Shown: one piece after another, positions 7,769 through 17,120 of the stretch
Numbering within the stretch: the first letter of the stretch is position 1
Layout of the letters: the number at the start of each line of letters is the position of its first letter
Assembly (NCBI GenBank): GCA_009774765.1
Contig: VSOK01000004.1
Coordinates: 1-64,000, forward strand
Direction: 5' to 3'
Source of the DNA: Bacteroidales bacterium
Lineage (GTDB): Bacteria > Bacteroidota > Bacteroidia > Bacteroidales > UBA932
Length of the DNA: 64,000 nucleotides
Notes under the pieces: model-generated
Databases searched by the model: none
What the model was told of the DNA's origin: nothing
What the model saw: only the letters and a program-made list of their open reading frames with translations
Position numbers and translations under genes: made by a program

Positions 7769-8887
7769 ATGGCTGAATATAAAGTTGTTGAGGTTTTGAC
7801 GAAAAAAGATCTCAAGAAATTTGTCACTTTCCCGGATGAACTCTACAAGGATTGTCCGCAATATGTGCCTGCTCTTCATTCGGATCAGATCAGGTCTCTG
7901 ACAACTGTATCTACAGCAAAATACTGTCCTCACCGTATGTGGATGGTGATGGACGGGAAAAAGGTTGTCGGACGTATATGTGCAATGATCAATCCGCGTT
8001 ATAATGAACTTTATGACAAGAAGAGGGTTCGTTTCGGATGGTTTGACACAATAAATGACATTGAAGTGGCAGGGATTCTTCTCGGTACGGCTGAGTCCTG
8101 GGCCAGGGAGAACGGTATGACGGAAGTGCATGGGCCTCTCTATTACAATACGCTCGGCAAGCAGGGTATGCTGGTCGAGGGGTTTGAGAATGTCCCTCCT
8201 TTCAACTGCTATTACAATTTCCCTTATTATAATGACCTCGTGACAGCTTTGGGATATACGAAGGAGTGCGACTGGCTGCAGTATAAGATGGCTGCGGACC
8301 AGGAAGTGCCGGACAAGATGAAAAACATCGCCAAAAGGCTGATGGAGAGATACAAGCTTGTCGAGGGGGATATAAGCAGCCTTAAGCACGACAGGGAGCT
8401 TGTGAGGAAATTCTTCAAGATGTACAATGAGAGCTTTATCGGAAATGTCTACAACTTCATTCCTTTTACTGACGAGGAAATAGAGGAGGAGGCCGACCAG
8501 ACCATAGGGCTTCTTGACAAGAGACTCTGCTGTTTCCTTCTTGACCCTGATGGTGAAGTCGCGGCATTCGGAATATCGTTCCCGTCAATTTCAAAGGCTT
8601 TGCAGAAGGCCAAGGGGTCGATGTGGCCTTTCGGATGGATTCATTTCCTCAAGGCGTTGAAAGAGTTCGATACTATCGACCTTATGCTCAACGGAGCTTC
8701 ACCGAAATGGCAGAATACAGGAGTGTCGTCCATCTATCATTGTATAATGGCTGACAAATACAAGGCCAGCGGAGTCAGATGGGCTATAGCCAATCCACAG
8801 ATCGAGACCAACAGCGCGGTTAATGTCTGGGATCGCTATGAGCACGAGCTTTATATGCGCAGAAGGTGCTATGTGAAAGAACTTTAA
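7769..8887 (+). CDS. GNAT-like conserved protein (YghO-type)
   Basis: A 372-residue cytosolic protein resembling the conserved Bacteroidetes family with two acetyltransferase-like (GNAT) folds, related to E. coli YghO. Signatures are FPDELYKDCPQYVP near the N terminus, GRICAMINPRYNE, GPLYYNTLGKQGMLVEGF and a C-terminal WAIANPQIETNSAV. No substrate is known for this family and I do not assign one. The ATG at 7769 is used; a TTG two codons earlier is in frame but weaker. A TAAATTTG box at 7700-7707 gives a leader of roughly 55 bases. prfA follows 52 bases later. Confidence 0.75.
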   Translation: MAEYKVVEVLTKKDLKKFVTFPDELYKDCPQYVPALHSDQIRSLTTVSTAKYCPHRMWMVMDGKKVVGRICAMINPRYNELYDKKRVRFGWFDTINDIEVAGILLGTAESWARENGMTEVHGPLYYNTLGKQGMLVEGFENVPPFNCYYNFPYYNDLVTALGYTKECDWLQYKMAADQEVPDKMKNIAKRLMERYKLVEGDISSLKHDRELVRKFFKMYNESFIGNVYNFIPFTDEEIEEEADQTIGLLDKRLCCFLLDPDGEVAAFGISFPSISKALQKAKGSMWPFGWIHFLKALKEFDTIDLMLNGASPKWQNTGVSSIYHCIMADKYKASGVRWAIANPQIETNSAVNVWDRYEHELYMRRRCYVKEL

Positions 8888-8939
8888 TGTTTTATAATTA
8901 AGATAATGACGCCGTTGAAGGCGAAATACAATATTGTTT

Positions 8940-10022
8940 ATGGCAGAAAATTCACTTTTGGAAAAAGTCCTCGGACTTCAGGAAAAATATAATTCGCTTC
9001 AGGAGCAGTTGTCAAGTCCTGAAGTGATATCGGATATGAAGAAATTCGTCCAGCTCAACAAGGAGTACAAGGAGCTTGCGCCTATCATAAAGGCAGGTAA
9101 CGAGTACAAGAAACTTGTCGAGGACTATGAGATGGCGAAAGATATAATAGCCAACGAGAAGGATGAGGAACTCCGTGAGATGGCAAAGGAGGAGATTGCG
9201 GAGATCGAGCCGAAACTTCCTGATATGGAGCAGAATATCAAACTGCTTCTTATTCCTGCCGATCCTCAGGACAGCAAGAATGCCATCCTTGAGATACGTG
9301 GTGGTTCCGGCGGTGACGAGGCGGCTATATTTGCCGGTGACCTTTTCCGTATGTACTCCAAATATTTTGAACGCCGCGGATGGAAACTGGAGGTTACAAA
9401 CCAGTCCGAGGGTGCTGCAGGAGGATTCAAGGAGCTTATATGCAAGGTGTCCGGAGACGGGGTCTACGGTATCCTCAAATATGAGTCCGGCGTGCACCGT
9501 GTCCAGCGTGTGCCCCAGACCGAGACTCAGGGCCGTGTACATACTTCCGCAGCTTCGGTTGCTGTGCTTCCTGAGGCGGATGAGTTTGACATTGAGTTGA
9601 ATATGAATGATATACGTAAGGATACCTTCTGCTCTTCAGGCCCTGGAGGACAGTCGGTGAACACTACGTATTCGGCTATACGTCTTACCCATATCCCGTC
9701 AGGTATTGTGGTGCAGTGCCAGGATGAGAAGTCCCAGCTCAAAAACTTCGACAAGGCTCTTGCCGAACTGCGTACCAGACTCTACAATATGGAGTACGAG
9801 AAATATCTCAATGAGATTTCCGCAAAGCGTAAGACTATGGTTTCTACTGGAGACCGCTCTGCGAAGATCCGTACATACAACTATCCGCAGTCACGTGTGA
9901 CCGACCATCGTATCAACTATACGATGTATAATCTTCCTGTCTTTATGGACGGTGATATACAGGAGGTTCTGGACCAGCTGCAGATTGCGGAGAATGCGGA
10001 ACGTCTCAAAGCGGCCGAATAG
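8940..10022 (+). CDS. prfA: peptide chain release factor 1
   Basis: Recognises UAA and UAG in the ribosomal A site and triggers peptide release. The 360-residue protein has the coiled N-terminal region, then GGSGGDEAA, the codon-reading PxT tripeptide as PQT at 192-194 within HRVQRVPQTETQGR, and the catalytic GGQ at 236-238 in SSGPGGQSVN. The PxT motif identifies RF1 rather than RF2. The start is ATG 8940. Downstream lies not prmC, the common neighbour elsewhere, but a queuosine gene group behind its own leader. Confidence 0.97.
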   Translation: MAENSLLEKVLGLQEKYNSLQEQLSSPEVISDMKKFVQLNKEYKELAPIIKAGNEYKKLVEDYEMAKDIIANEKDEELREMAKEEIAEIEPKLPDMEQNIKLLLIPADPQDSKNAILEIRGGSGGDEAAIFAGDLFRMYSKYFERRGWKLEVTNQSEGAAGGFKELICKVSGDGVYGILKYESGVHRVQRVPQTETQGRVHTSAASVAVLPEADEFDIELNMNDIRKDTFCSSGPGGQSVNTTYSAIRLTHIPSGIVVQCQDEKSQLKNFDKALAELRTRLYNMEYEKYLNEISAKRKTMVSTGDRSAKIRTYNYPQSRVTDHRINYTMYNLPVFMDGDIQEVLDQLQIAENAERLKAAE

Positions 10023-10098
10023 TTTTTTGACGGCAGGCTTTGTCTTTTGACAAGATTGTGTTTGTTTGAAGTATCGGGTATTGTCCTCTTGGGGATGC

Positions 10099-10183
10099 AA
10101 AGGGTTGTGAGAGATTCACGGCACGCCCGTATGCTTCAATGCAGCACTTTGAAACATACGGGTGTGCTTGGTAACCACCCTTT
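10099..10183 (+). ncRNA. candidate structured leader (three-way junction) upstream of queuosine genes
   Basis: P1 is 10099-10108 with 10174-10183 (9 of 10 pairs). P2 is GTGA 10107-10110 with TCAC 10116-10119. P3 is 10121-10133 with 10155-10167 (12 Watson-Crick pairs and one G-U), extended by TTCAA 10135-10139 with TTGAA 10149-10153. The structure ends 18 bases before the transporter ATG at 10202, so it could mask initiation. The position before a YhhQ-type transporter, queC and queF suggests a preQ1- or preQ0-sensing element. I could not match it to a preQ1 class I or II consensus by eye. Confidence 0.5.
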
Positions 10184-10201
10184 ATAATTAAAACAAGATA
10201 T

Positions 10202-10906
10202 ATGAAAACAAACAATCTCTCCGGAGGACAGCACGCTATGCTGTCCGTACCGTTTATGCTGATGGCGATTATTTTCAACGTCTGCCTTATAGCATCCAAC
10301 CTTTTTGAAACCAAACTGTTTATGGCAGGCCCCGTCGCATTGACTGGCGGTGTCATAATCTTCCCCGTATCCTACATCATCAACGACTGTCTTGTCGAAG
10401 TATGGGGATACCGCAAGGCCCGCCTTGTAATCTGGACCGGTTTCGCAATGAATTTTTTTGTCGTAGCTATGGCTCAGATAGTCAGACTGTTGCCGGCGGC
10501 CCCGTTTTGGGATGGAGGCCCTCACTTTGACTATATATTCGCTATGGCACCGCGCGTGACCCTTGCCTCTCTGCTTGCATTTCTTTCTGGCTCTACAGTA
10601 AACGCCTGGATTATGAGCAGAATGAAAGTAGCATCAAAAGGGAAGCGTTTTTCCGTACGTGCGATCGTATCTTCGATAGGCGGTGAAACTGTGGATTCCA
10701 TTATTTTCTTCCCGATTGCTTTCTGGGGAATAGGAATCACAGAAATGCTTACACTGATGGCTACCCAGATTGTCCTCAAGACTCTTTATGAAGTGATTAT
10801 CCTGCCTGTCACCAATATTGTGGTGAAAAAAGTAAAAGAATATGAAGGGACGGATACTTTTGATGAAAATATCTCATACAACCCGTTCCGTATATCCGAC
10901 ATCTGA
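10202..10906 (+). CDS. queuosine precursor transporter, YhhQ/VUT family
   Basis: A 234-residue inner-membrane protein with about six hydrophobic segments (near 14-34, 43-62, 74-95, 113-131, 160-180 and 185-207). It belongs to the VUT/YhhQ family, which takes up 7-deazaguanine precursors such as preQ0/preQ1. Family-like features are LFETKLFMAGPVALTGGVI, the polar PVSYIINDCLVEVWGYRKAR and GGETVDSIIFFP. It is the first gene of a group with queC and queF, so uptake and synthesis of the queuosine precursor are encoded together. The leader at 10099-10183 is the likely control point. Confidence 0.9.
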   Translation: MKTNNLSGGQHAMLSVPFMLMAIIFNVCLIASNLFETKLFMAGPVALTGGVIIFPVSYIINDCLVEVWGYRKARLVIWTGFAMNFFVVAMAQIVRLLPAAPFWDGGPHFDYIFAMAPRVTLASLLAFLSGSTVNAWIMSRMKVASKGKRFSVRAIVSSIGGETVDSIIFFPIAFWGIGITEMLTLMATQIVLKTLYEVIILPVTNIVVKKVKEYEGTDTFDENISYNPFRISDI

Positions 10907-10918
10907 TATCTGTGCATT

Positions 10919-11590
10919 ATGAACAATAAGGAAGCTCTCGTCGTATTCAGTGGCGGGCAGGATTCGACGACCTGCCTGTTCTGGGCTTTGAAGCACTTTG
11001 AGAAAGTGCATACGATAACATTTTATTATGGCCAGAAACACAGCCTTGAAATAGAAATGGCCAGAAGTATAGCGGAGGATGCCGGTGTGGATTTTCACCT
11101 TGAGGATGTTTCCTTTATCGGAAGCCTCGGGTCTAACTCTTTGACGGATACTTCGATCGTAATGGACAGCGAGAAACCGTCCGATACTTTTCCTAATACT
11201 TTTGTCCCTGGAAGGAATCTGTTCTTTCTCAGCATAGCTGCCGTGTATGCCAGGGAAAGAGGCATAAGACATATCGTTACAGGTGTCTCGCAGACGGATT
11301 TCAGCGGATATCCGGATTGCAGGGATGCCTTTGTGAAATCGTTGAATGTCACGTTGAACCTTGCTATGGATGACCAGTTTGTCATCCACACTCCTCTTAT
11401 GTGGCTTGACAAGGCGCAGACCTGGGAGATGGCGGACCGGCTCGGAGTGCTTGAGCTTGTGCGCCGGAAGACATTGACCTGCTATAACGGGATTCCCGGG
11501 GATGGATGCGGACATTGCCCTGCCTGCCGTCTCAGGAATGACGGTCTGGACAGATATATCAATTCAGTGGAATACAGAAAGCTCATCTGA
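10919..11590 (+). CDS. queC: 7-cyano-7-deazaguanine synthase
   Basis: Converts 7-carboxy-7-deazaguanine to preQ0 using ATP and ammonia. The 223-residue protein has the PP-loop SGGQDSTTC at 11-19 and the C-terminal zinc site CYNGIPGDGCGHCPAC with four cysteines in the family pattern. It starts at ATG 10919, 12 bases after the transporter gene, and is followed closely by queF, which uses its product. queD and queE are not in the window, so the full pathway must draw on genes elsewhere or on salvage. Confidence 0.97.
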   Translation: MNNKEALVVFSGGQDSTTCLFWALKHFEKVHTITFYYGQKHSLEIEMARSIAEDAGVDFHLEDVSFIGSLGSNSLTDTSIVMDSEKPSDTFPNTFVPGRNLFFLSIAAVYARERGIRHIVTGVSQTDFSGYPDCRDAFVKSLNVTLNLAMDDQFVIHTPLMWLDKAQTWEMADRLGVLELVRRKTLTCYNGIPGDGCGHCPACRLRNDGLDRYINSVEYRKLI

Positions 11591-11631
11591 GAAAGATGCA
11601 GTATTATAAAGCAATAATAAAAGACATCAAT

Positions 11632-12090
11632 ATGGATAACAGAGAAACGGAAGGACTGAAATCCCTCGGAAAAAAGACGGAATACAAGAGTGACTATGCT
11701 CCTGAAGTCCTGGAGACATTTGTCAACAGGCATCAGGACAATGATTATTGGGTCCGGTTCAATTGTCCGGAATTCACAAGCTTGTGCCCGATTACCGGAC
11801 AGCCTGACTTCGCGGAGATAAGGATAAGCTATGTACCTGATATCAGGATGGTTGAAAGCAAAAGCCTTAAGCTTTATCTTTTCAGTTTCCGCAACCACGG
11901 GGATTTTCACGAGGATTGTGTCAACAAGATAATGAAGGACCTCATCAGGCTTATGGACCCGAAATATATCGAAGTTACAGGCATTTTCACGCCGCGCGGA
12001 GGCATTTCAATCTATCCGTACGCAAATTACGGCCGTCCTGGCACTGAGTGGGAAACTCTTGCAAAGCAAAGATTCGCCTCCCGCGAATAA
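11632..12090 (+). CDS. queF: NADPH-dependent 7-cyano-7-deazaguanine reductase
   Basis: Reduces preQ0 to preQ1. The 152-residue product is the short, unimodular QueF type. It has FNCPEFTSLCPITGQPDF, with the catalytic Cys52 and Asp59, and the NADPH-binding ESKSLKLYLFSFRNHGDFHED. I start at ATG 11632, which aligns with the B. subtilis-type N terminus. An in-frame ATG at 11596 would add 12 residues and would sit only five bases after queC. It is the third gene of the queuosine group. Confidence 0.95.
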   Translation: MDNRETEGLKSLGKKTEYKSDYAPEVLETFVNRHQDNDYWVRFNCPEFTSLCPITGQPDFAEIRISYVPDIRMVESKSLKLYLFSFRNHGDFHEDCVNKIMKDLIRLMDPKYIEVTGIFTPRGGISIYPYANYGRPGTEWETLAKQRFASRE

Positions 12091-12125
12091 CAAATGACCT
12101 ACGGGCGAGGCAATCCCTTTGAGTG

Positions 12126-12155
12126 CGTTTACGTCCGAGTCGGTCAATAAATAAC
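12126..12155 (-). repeat. left copy of an interspersed repeat flanking the RHS island
   Basis: Read on the minus strand, these bases match 21863-21892 in 24 of 30 positions. The adjoining 12085-12124 matches 22074-22110 (opposite orientation) in 29 of 37. The element overlaps the queF stop and appears split at the right end of the island. Confidence 0.4.
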
Positions 12156-12260
12156 GGATCTTTTATTGTAGACACTGTCATCAATGTTCAAGAAGCATAC
12201 AAAACACGAGCAGGGATGTGTTTTGTAATGTCTTGACAGTCAGGTCTATAAGAAAATGAG

Positions 12261-12300
12261 CCCTGCTTTGCCCCCTTAAAAACATAGGGGCAAAGCAGGG
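12261..12300. terminator. strong hairpin terminator, probably bidirectional
   Basis: A perfect 14-bp stem: 12261-12274 pairs with 12287-12300, with a 12-base loop. T-rich sequence follows on both strands. It separates the queuosine genes from the minus-strand small ORF and the RHS island. Confidence 0.8.
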
Positions 12301-12307
12301 TCTGATT

Positions 12308-12493
12308 TTATATATCATTGATAATGTTATACTTACGTGAAAGCTCCCTGCTCGTGATTTGCATCCATAAAAGCTGTCTACATTCTTTTAGGAGGTGAGT
12401 ACACTGATTGATATTTTCGTTTGAAATTCTTGTGGTTGCCCTTGACGAATCTGACATATGGAGATATGTCGATATCTGTGGAATCTTTCGCAT
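12308..12493 (-). CDS. small hypothetical protein, 61 aa
   Basis: The family is not recognised. It runs from ATG 12493 to TAA at 12308, which sits 8 bases before a strong terminator. Two minus-strand TAnnTTTG boxes (12587-12594 and 12664-12671) lie upstream. The product is basic and polar, rich in Ser, Thr, Arg and Asn, with no signal peptide. The C-terminal LLWMQITSRELSRKYNI could form an amphipathic helix. The order promoter, ORF, terminator argues for a real transcript; the coding nature is less sure. Confidence 0.4.
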   Translation of the reverse strand: MRKIPQISTYLHMSDSSRATTRISNENINQCTHLLKECRQLLWMQITSRELSRKYNIINDI

Positions 12494-12575
12494 CTGTCTG
12501 AAAAAAGAAAATAAAATCGTAATCAATACTCAATTATTGGTCTTGTTTCTGTCATTCTAGGAATTTTCTTTGTTC

Positions 12576-12687
12576 TCACTCAATCGCAAAGTTAAGGTTC
12601 AGAGACCTTTTCTTTGCTCACGCTCGGCAAAATGAGCAAGCTCATTCTGCTCTCACTCAATCGCAAAGTTAACAGGATTATTGGAAC
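12576..12687 (-). repeat. tandem promoter-bearing repeats, left boundary of the RHS island
   Basis: A 20-base sequence occurs at 12576-12595 and again at 12653-12672. Each contains TAACTTTG on the minus strand, a match to the Bacteroidetes -7 box. The second copy extends to a 31-base repeat (12657-12687) that recurs exactly at 22679-22709. Between the two copies lies the dyad AATGAGC-AA-GCTCATT (12631-12646), which resembles an operator. The 12,494-12,926 stretch has no other gene that I can support. Confidence 0.65.
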
Positions 12688-12926
12688 AGAATGAGCATTT
12701 ATTGTAGATTGAAAATCTAAAATAGACAAATGTTTGTATGGCATTCATATTGCTCTTGCTCCTATCCTGAAAATGACAACACTATGGAGGCCTCTTAATG
12801 CTGTCAGGGTCAAGAACAAAACAAACTACTTGAAATGCCTTTATGGCTCCTGCCATTCTGTTCAGACCATACAGCCTGATAAGAGACAAGATCCTGATAC
12901 AAATCAAGCAGGCAAATTCAAAACAA

Positions 12927-15900
12927 ATGAAAAAAAGCGCAAAAGCAAGCTTGATGACATTTGTCATTTTTGCTTCCGGCAGCATAGGCTGCTTTGGGCA
13001 GATGAATGTAACATCTCCCTCCGCGACGGAATTCGTCAGATACGAACGTATTCCTGTCAGCTATTTCAACGGATTGCCTTCCATAGACATCCCGCTCTAC
13101 ACCTTGGAATACAAGGATCTGAACCTTCCGCTCCATCTTTCATATTATGCCTCAGGAATCCAGCTCAACCAGTATCCGACAATGGCCGGTCTCGGATGGA
13201 ATCTGAATGCAGGAGGCTGCATCACAAGAGTCGTAAACGGAATACACGACGAGACATCCCTAAAAGATATCCGGGATCAGACAGGATATGGACATGTTGG
13301 TATGAATCCCGGTTATTACTTCTGTTCCCAGTATATGGACGGGAATGACTGGGCGTCTGAAGATCGGCTTGTTGAATATGTAAACGCTTCAATGGATGTA
13401 AACTATGACTCACAACCTGATGAGTTCGTAATCAATGCATACGGGGTGAGCGGAAGTGTCTATTTCTATAGGGACAAAGACGACAAAGTAAAGAGCAAAG
13501 TCAGGAGCAACAACGGTGAATCGTTCATTGTTGATCCTCCTGTCGTTGTACAGAACCCGCAAGGCATCGAGTTTAAAGGGGGCTCAGAAAAACCTTTGAA
13601 AGCATATCGTGTCTATGAACTTTTCTATCAGTTTACTGTAACCAAAAACGATGGGACAAAACTGATATTCGGTGGAGATTACAATTGCATTGAATTTTAC
13701 ACGGAGAGGAATTTCAATTTAAGCCCTTTCAATAAAGTATACCCATATATGAAAACGTGGCCTTCAGCCTGGATGCTTAAAGAAGTAATATCACCAGACG
13801 GGAATAAGATAACCTTCACATACCAGAGAGACGGCAATCCCATAATCATAAGCGATGTAAGAACTGATCTCGCCACATATTCACCTGACGGCAACCAGGC
13901 GGTCTTGCCATCACAGGACCCAGACCGCGGAATATCATTCATTGTACAGCATCCCGTGTATCCGCAGCTGATATCCGTTGATAACGGACCGTCTATAGAC
14001 TTTATGATATTACGGAGCAACGGACTCAGCACTGTAGGGACAAATTTTGAAAGATGGATGCAATATTATGGATTTTCTGACCATATGCTCGATCCTGTAT
14101 GCTATAACGCGAACAGCGGATCCTACAAAACTCCATACGCACCTCAAAACTATTCGATGAAGCTGTACAGGATAGATGTGAGATATAAAGAAAATCTTTT
14201 GCGCTCATTCACTTTTTCATACAAAGAGAATAAAGACGAGCGCATTAAGCTGCAAACCATAAATACATATGACAGCAAAGGGAGATACACGGACAGGTAC
14301 AGTCTGAAATACAACAGTATGAATCTTCCTCCATACAACTCGACAGTCACGGACAACTGGGGGTACTGGAACAATAAAGACTACCGCAAGACAAGCATCG
14401 GAAAAGATTTTTTTGAATACCGGTCCGCAAACGAGACATATACTGAAGCCGAAGTTCTGACTGAGATTACATATCCGACAGGAGGGCACGCATTGTTTGA
14501 ATATGAACTGAACGACTATTCGCTTGTTGCCACGCAGGCACCGGACTTCAAGATTCTCAGTCAAAGCGGAAAAGCAGGAGGTCTAAGGATAAAAAACATC
14601 ATATACACGACAGATACGACCTCATATACTCATTCTTTTGAATACATAAATGAAGACGGGTCCTCATCAGGAATACTCTCCGGAATTCCGGTTTATATTG
14701 CACAAGGGGACAACTATTACAGCTATGATTATTCCACCTGGCAAGGACTTGTGCATTTTCACGACAAGGCGGAAGTTCATCAGAGTTATAAGATGTGGTC
14801 AGAAGCATACATCAACGCCTTGGGACTGACCACGGGGAATTATGTGACATACAGCAGGGTGCTTGAATCCGTCGGCAAGGACAAACCTCTCGTCAAAGAA
14901 TACCGGTACACCAACCACAACAACTGGCCGGATACGGCAGACTTCAAGATGCTCACCAATATCGACAATGTGTCTCTTGACAACAAATTCACCTCACGTG
15001 CACTGATGAGAGGCCTTCTCACAGACGAAATCTGGTACAACGACGGTAAAAAAGTCAAGGAAATCAACATAAGCTACAACAGCAGTCCTGCACGATTTGA
15101 TGATTATGCAAAAAGCATTGAAAAATTCACTGTCCCGGGCCTTCCTGGCAATCTTATCAGAGTGGATTTTATAAGATATGCACCTTTCAAGACACTGACA
15201 TTCTATCCATATATAGAAAGCAGGACAGAGACACTCTATGACCCTTCCGGACAGACTGTGATGTCATCCATAACAGAAGATTTCACATACAACGGGAATC
15301 TGATGCCAAAGACCGTGACAAAGAATATGTCCACCCGAAGTACCCAAAAGATAAGCATCACATATCCTGACGATTATCAGACCGGCATATTCAAAGAAAT
15401 GGTCAGACAAGGAAGGGTGTCCAGTCCTGTAGAAATTGTCACTTATACGAACGGCAAGGTCACCGGAGGTAAACTGACTGAATACAAACAGAATAATTCC
15501 ATCATAATCCCATATGTGACATGGCGTCTCGGGCTTACGGAAAGCATAGACAGCAGCATCTTCACCCGTTACAGCGGATACGTCAAAGACAGCAGGTATT
15601 ATCTTGACAATGAAATCGTCCAAAGCGACAGCTACGGCAACCCTCTGCTTATAAACAACGAAAACGGCATACCCGTCTCATATAAATGGGGATATTCTTC
15701 TACATATCCCACAGCTATAGTGTCCAATGCAGCAAATACATACAAAGTGCAAACCGTATGGGAGCCCGCTCTACAGCATATAAACATAAAATTGAATCCA
15801 TCCGACCTGTCACAAAATGCACAGACAAAGACATTCAATTCATCCGAACAAGGGGATGTCAACATTACACTGGCCGGAGAGCTGGACTATGACTGGTATG

Positions 15901-17108
15901 TGTATGGCATTTTTGACGGACAGAAATTCAATCTTGTGGAAACACGCAGCAATCTCCCGCTTGTAGAGCCTTGGAACAGATATGAAGCGGCATACAAAGA
16001 GTCCATAACATTCAAAAATGTCCAGAAAGGATATCATACGCTGACTATACAAGGGTCAAATGCAAGAAAAAACAGCACAGTAACAAAAGACCGTATGGGA
16101 ACTATGTCATTATCATACACAGGACAGGAATCACATATTGTCATCACAGGACAGGATGAGTTCTTCTATGAAGACTTTGAGTCAAGTACAGTAGGTTATC
16201 CTTTCGGATATCACAGTGACAGATGCTTTGTAGGGGAATACAACGTGCGTCTTAACGGCGATTCAGACCGCAGGTATATATTGGACTATCAGGTATATAA
16301 AAACGGACAATGGAAATACGTCAGAAAATATATGCCTGGGCGATCGTATGTCATTGACGAGGGACAGAACCCCATCGATGATATACGGGTAAGACCGGAA
16401 GACTCTGAAATAGAGACATATACCTGGTATCCGCTTATAGGGCTTCGCAGCCGTACTGACGGAGGTGGTGTCACCGGGTCCTATATATATGACGCAGACG
16501 GAAGACTTCAGGCAGTACGGGACAATTCAAATGATATTGTACATCAATATGGCTACCACTATGCAGGCAACAGGCCAAAGCCGGAACCGATGCCATACGG
16601 CAATGCACAGATTAGCATGACATTCAAAAGCAACCTATGCGACAAGTCAGAGGGGTATCTTCCTGTACCTGTAACATATACAGTACCGGCATACAGATAC
16701 CGGTCCCATGAATCACAGTCCGAGGCGAACAGGATGGCATTTGATGATCTGATTGCCAATGGGCAGAAGTATGCTGACGAGCACGGACAATGCGAAGCCA
16801 ATATAATGGTTTCAGTATACAATCCTACACAAGAGACATATACGCTTCATTATATATGGGGCCCGCAAGGCAATACTAAAAGGATTGAATTCACAATCCC
16901 GCCAGGAGAGTCAGGAAAGGCAGATGACAGCAATGATTTGAAACCTACGTTGATTTATGTCCCACGAAATCTCTACAAAACCGTATTCATTTTGAATTCC
17001 GATGGGGATGAAGTCCCGTTCAAAGCCGAATCCGGCTATGATTTCACATTCGACTATACCGATGAATACTACGAGAGTCACACTGACACTTATTTTATAC
17101 TTCAATAA
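12927..17108 (+). CDS. large secreted YD/RHS-type protein with DUF5977 domain
   Basis: A 1,393-residue exported protein starting at ATG 12927 with a signal peptide (MKKSAKASLM..., cleavage near CFGQ). The N-terminal part carries SIDIPLYTLEYKDLNLPLHLSYYASG and MAGLGWNLNAGG, typical of Bacteroidetes RHS/SpvB-like surface proteins. A long beta-rich middle follows. YD repeats appear late (SYIYDADGRLQAVRDNSNDI near 1185-1210). A DUF5977-like domain lies near 1228-1290, with MTFKSNLCDKSEG and SEANRMAFDDLIANGQKYA. It lies 12 bases before the toxin-tipped RHS gene, so the two are probably made together; it may be the delivery or shell partner. No VgrG or PAAR gene is nearby, so a type VI route is not indicated. 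Confidence 0.85.
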   Translation: MKKSAKASLMTFVIFASGSIGCFGQMNVTSPSATEFVRYERIPVSYFNGLPSIDIPLYTLEYKDLNLPLHLSYYASGIQLNQYPTMAGLGWNLNAGGCITRVVNGIHDETSLKDIRDQTGYGHVGMNPGYYFCSQYMDGNDWASEDRLVEYVNASMDVNYDSQPDEFVINAYGVSGSVYFYRDKDDKVKSKVRSNNGESFIVDPPVVVQNPQGIEFKGGSEKPLKAYRVYELFYQFTVTKNDGTKLIFGGDYNCIEFYTERNFNLSPFNKVYPYMKTWPSAWMLKEVISPDGNKITFTYQRDGNPIIISDVRTDLATYSPDGNQAVLPSQDPDRGISFIVQHPVYPQLISVDNGPSIDFMILRSNGLSTVGTNFERWMQYYGFSDHMLDPVCYNANSGSYKTPYAPQNYSMKLYRIDVRYKENLLRSFTFSYKENKDERIKLQTINTYDSKGRYTDRYSLKYNSMNLPPYNSTVTDNWGYWNNKDYRKTSIGKDFFEYRSANETYTEAEVLTEITYPTGGHALFEYELNDYSLVATQAPDFKILSQSGKAGGLRIKNIIYTTDTTSYTHSFEYINEDGSSSGILSGIPVYIAQGDNYYSYDYSTWQGLVHFHDKAEVHQSYKMWSEAYINALGLTTGNYVTYSRVLESVGKDKPLVKEYRYTNHNNWPDTADFKMLTNIDNVSLDNKFTSRALMRGLLTDEIWYNDGKKVKEINISYNSSPARFDDYAKSIEKFTVPGLPGNLIRVDFIRYAPFKTLTFYPYIESRTETLYDPSGQTVMSSITEDFTYNGNLMPKTVTKNMSTRSTQKISITYPDDYQTGIFKEMVRQGRVSSPVEIVTYTNGKVTGGKLTEYKQNNSIIIPYVTWRLGLTESIDSSIFTRYSGYVKDSRYYLDNEIVQSDSYGNPLLINNENGIPVSYKWGYSSTYPTAIVSNAANTYKVQTVWEPALQHINIKLNPSDLSQNAQTKTFNSSEQGDVNITLAGELDYDWYVYGIFDGQKFNLVETRSNLPLVEPWNRYEAAYKESITFKNVQKGYHTLTIQGSNARKNSTVTKDRMGTMSLSYTGQESHIVITGQDEFFYEDFESSTVGYPFGYHSDRCFVGEYNVRLNGDSDRRYILDYQVYKNGQWKYVRKYMPGRSYVIDEGQNPIDDIRVRPEDSEIETYTWYPLIGLRSRTDGGGVTGSYIYDADGRLQAVRDNSNDIVHQYGYHYAGNRPKPEPMPYGNAQISMTFKSNLCDKSEGYLPVPVTYTVPAYRYRSHESQSEANRMAFDDLIANGQKYADEHGQCEANIMVSVYNPTQETYTLHYIWGPQGNTKRIEFTIPPGESGKADDSNDLKPTLIYVPRNLYKTVFILNSDGDEVPFKAESGYDFTFDYTDEYYESHTDTYFILQ

Positions 17109-17120
17109 ACATTTGAAATT

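Noticed and set aside
12734..12926. In-frame extension and other ORFs before the first RHS gene
   Set aside because: The extension places a poor sequence ahead of a clear signal peptide; the ATG at 12927 fits export, and other frames are opposite or shadow frames.
12494..12926. CRISPR-like array from repeated 20-base units
   Set aside because: Only two unequal copies are present, with promoter character and no regular spacers.
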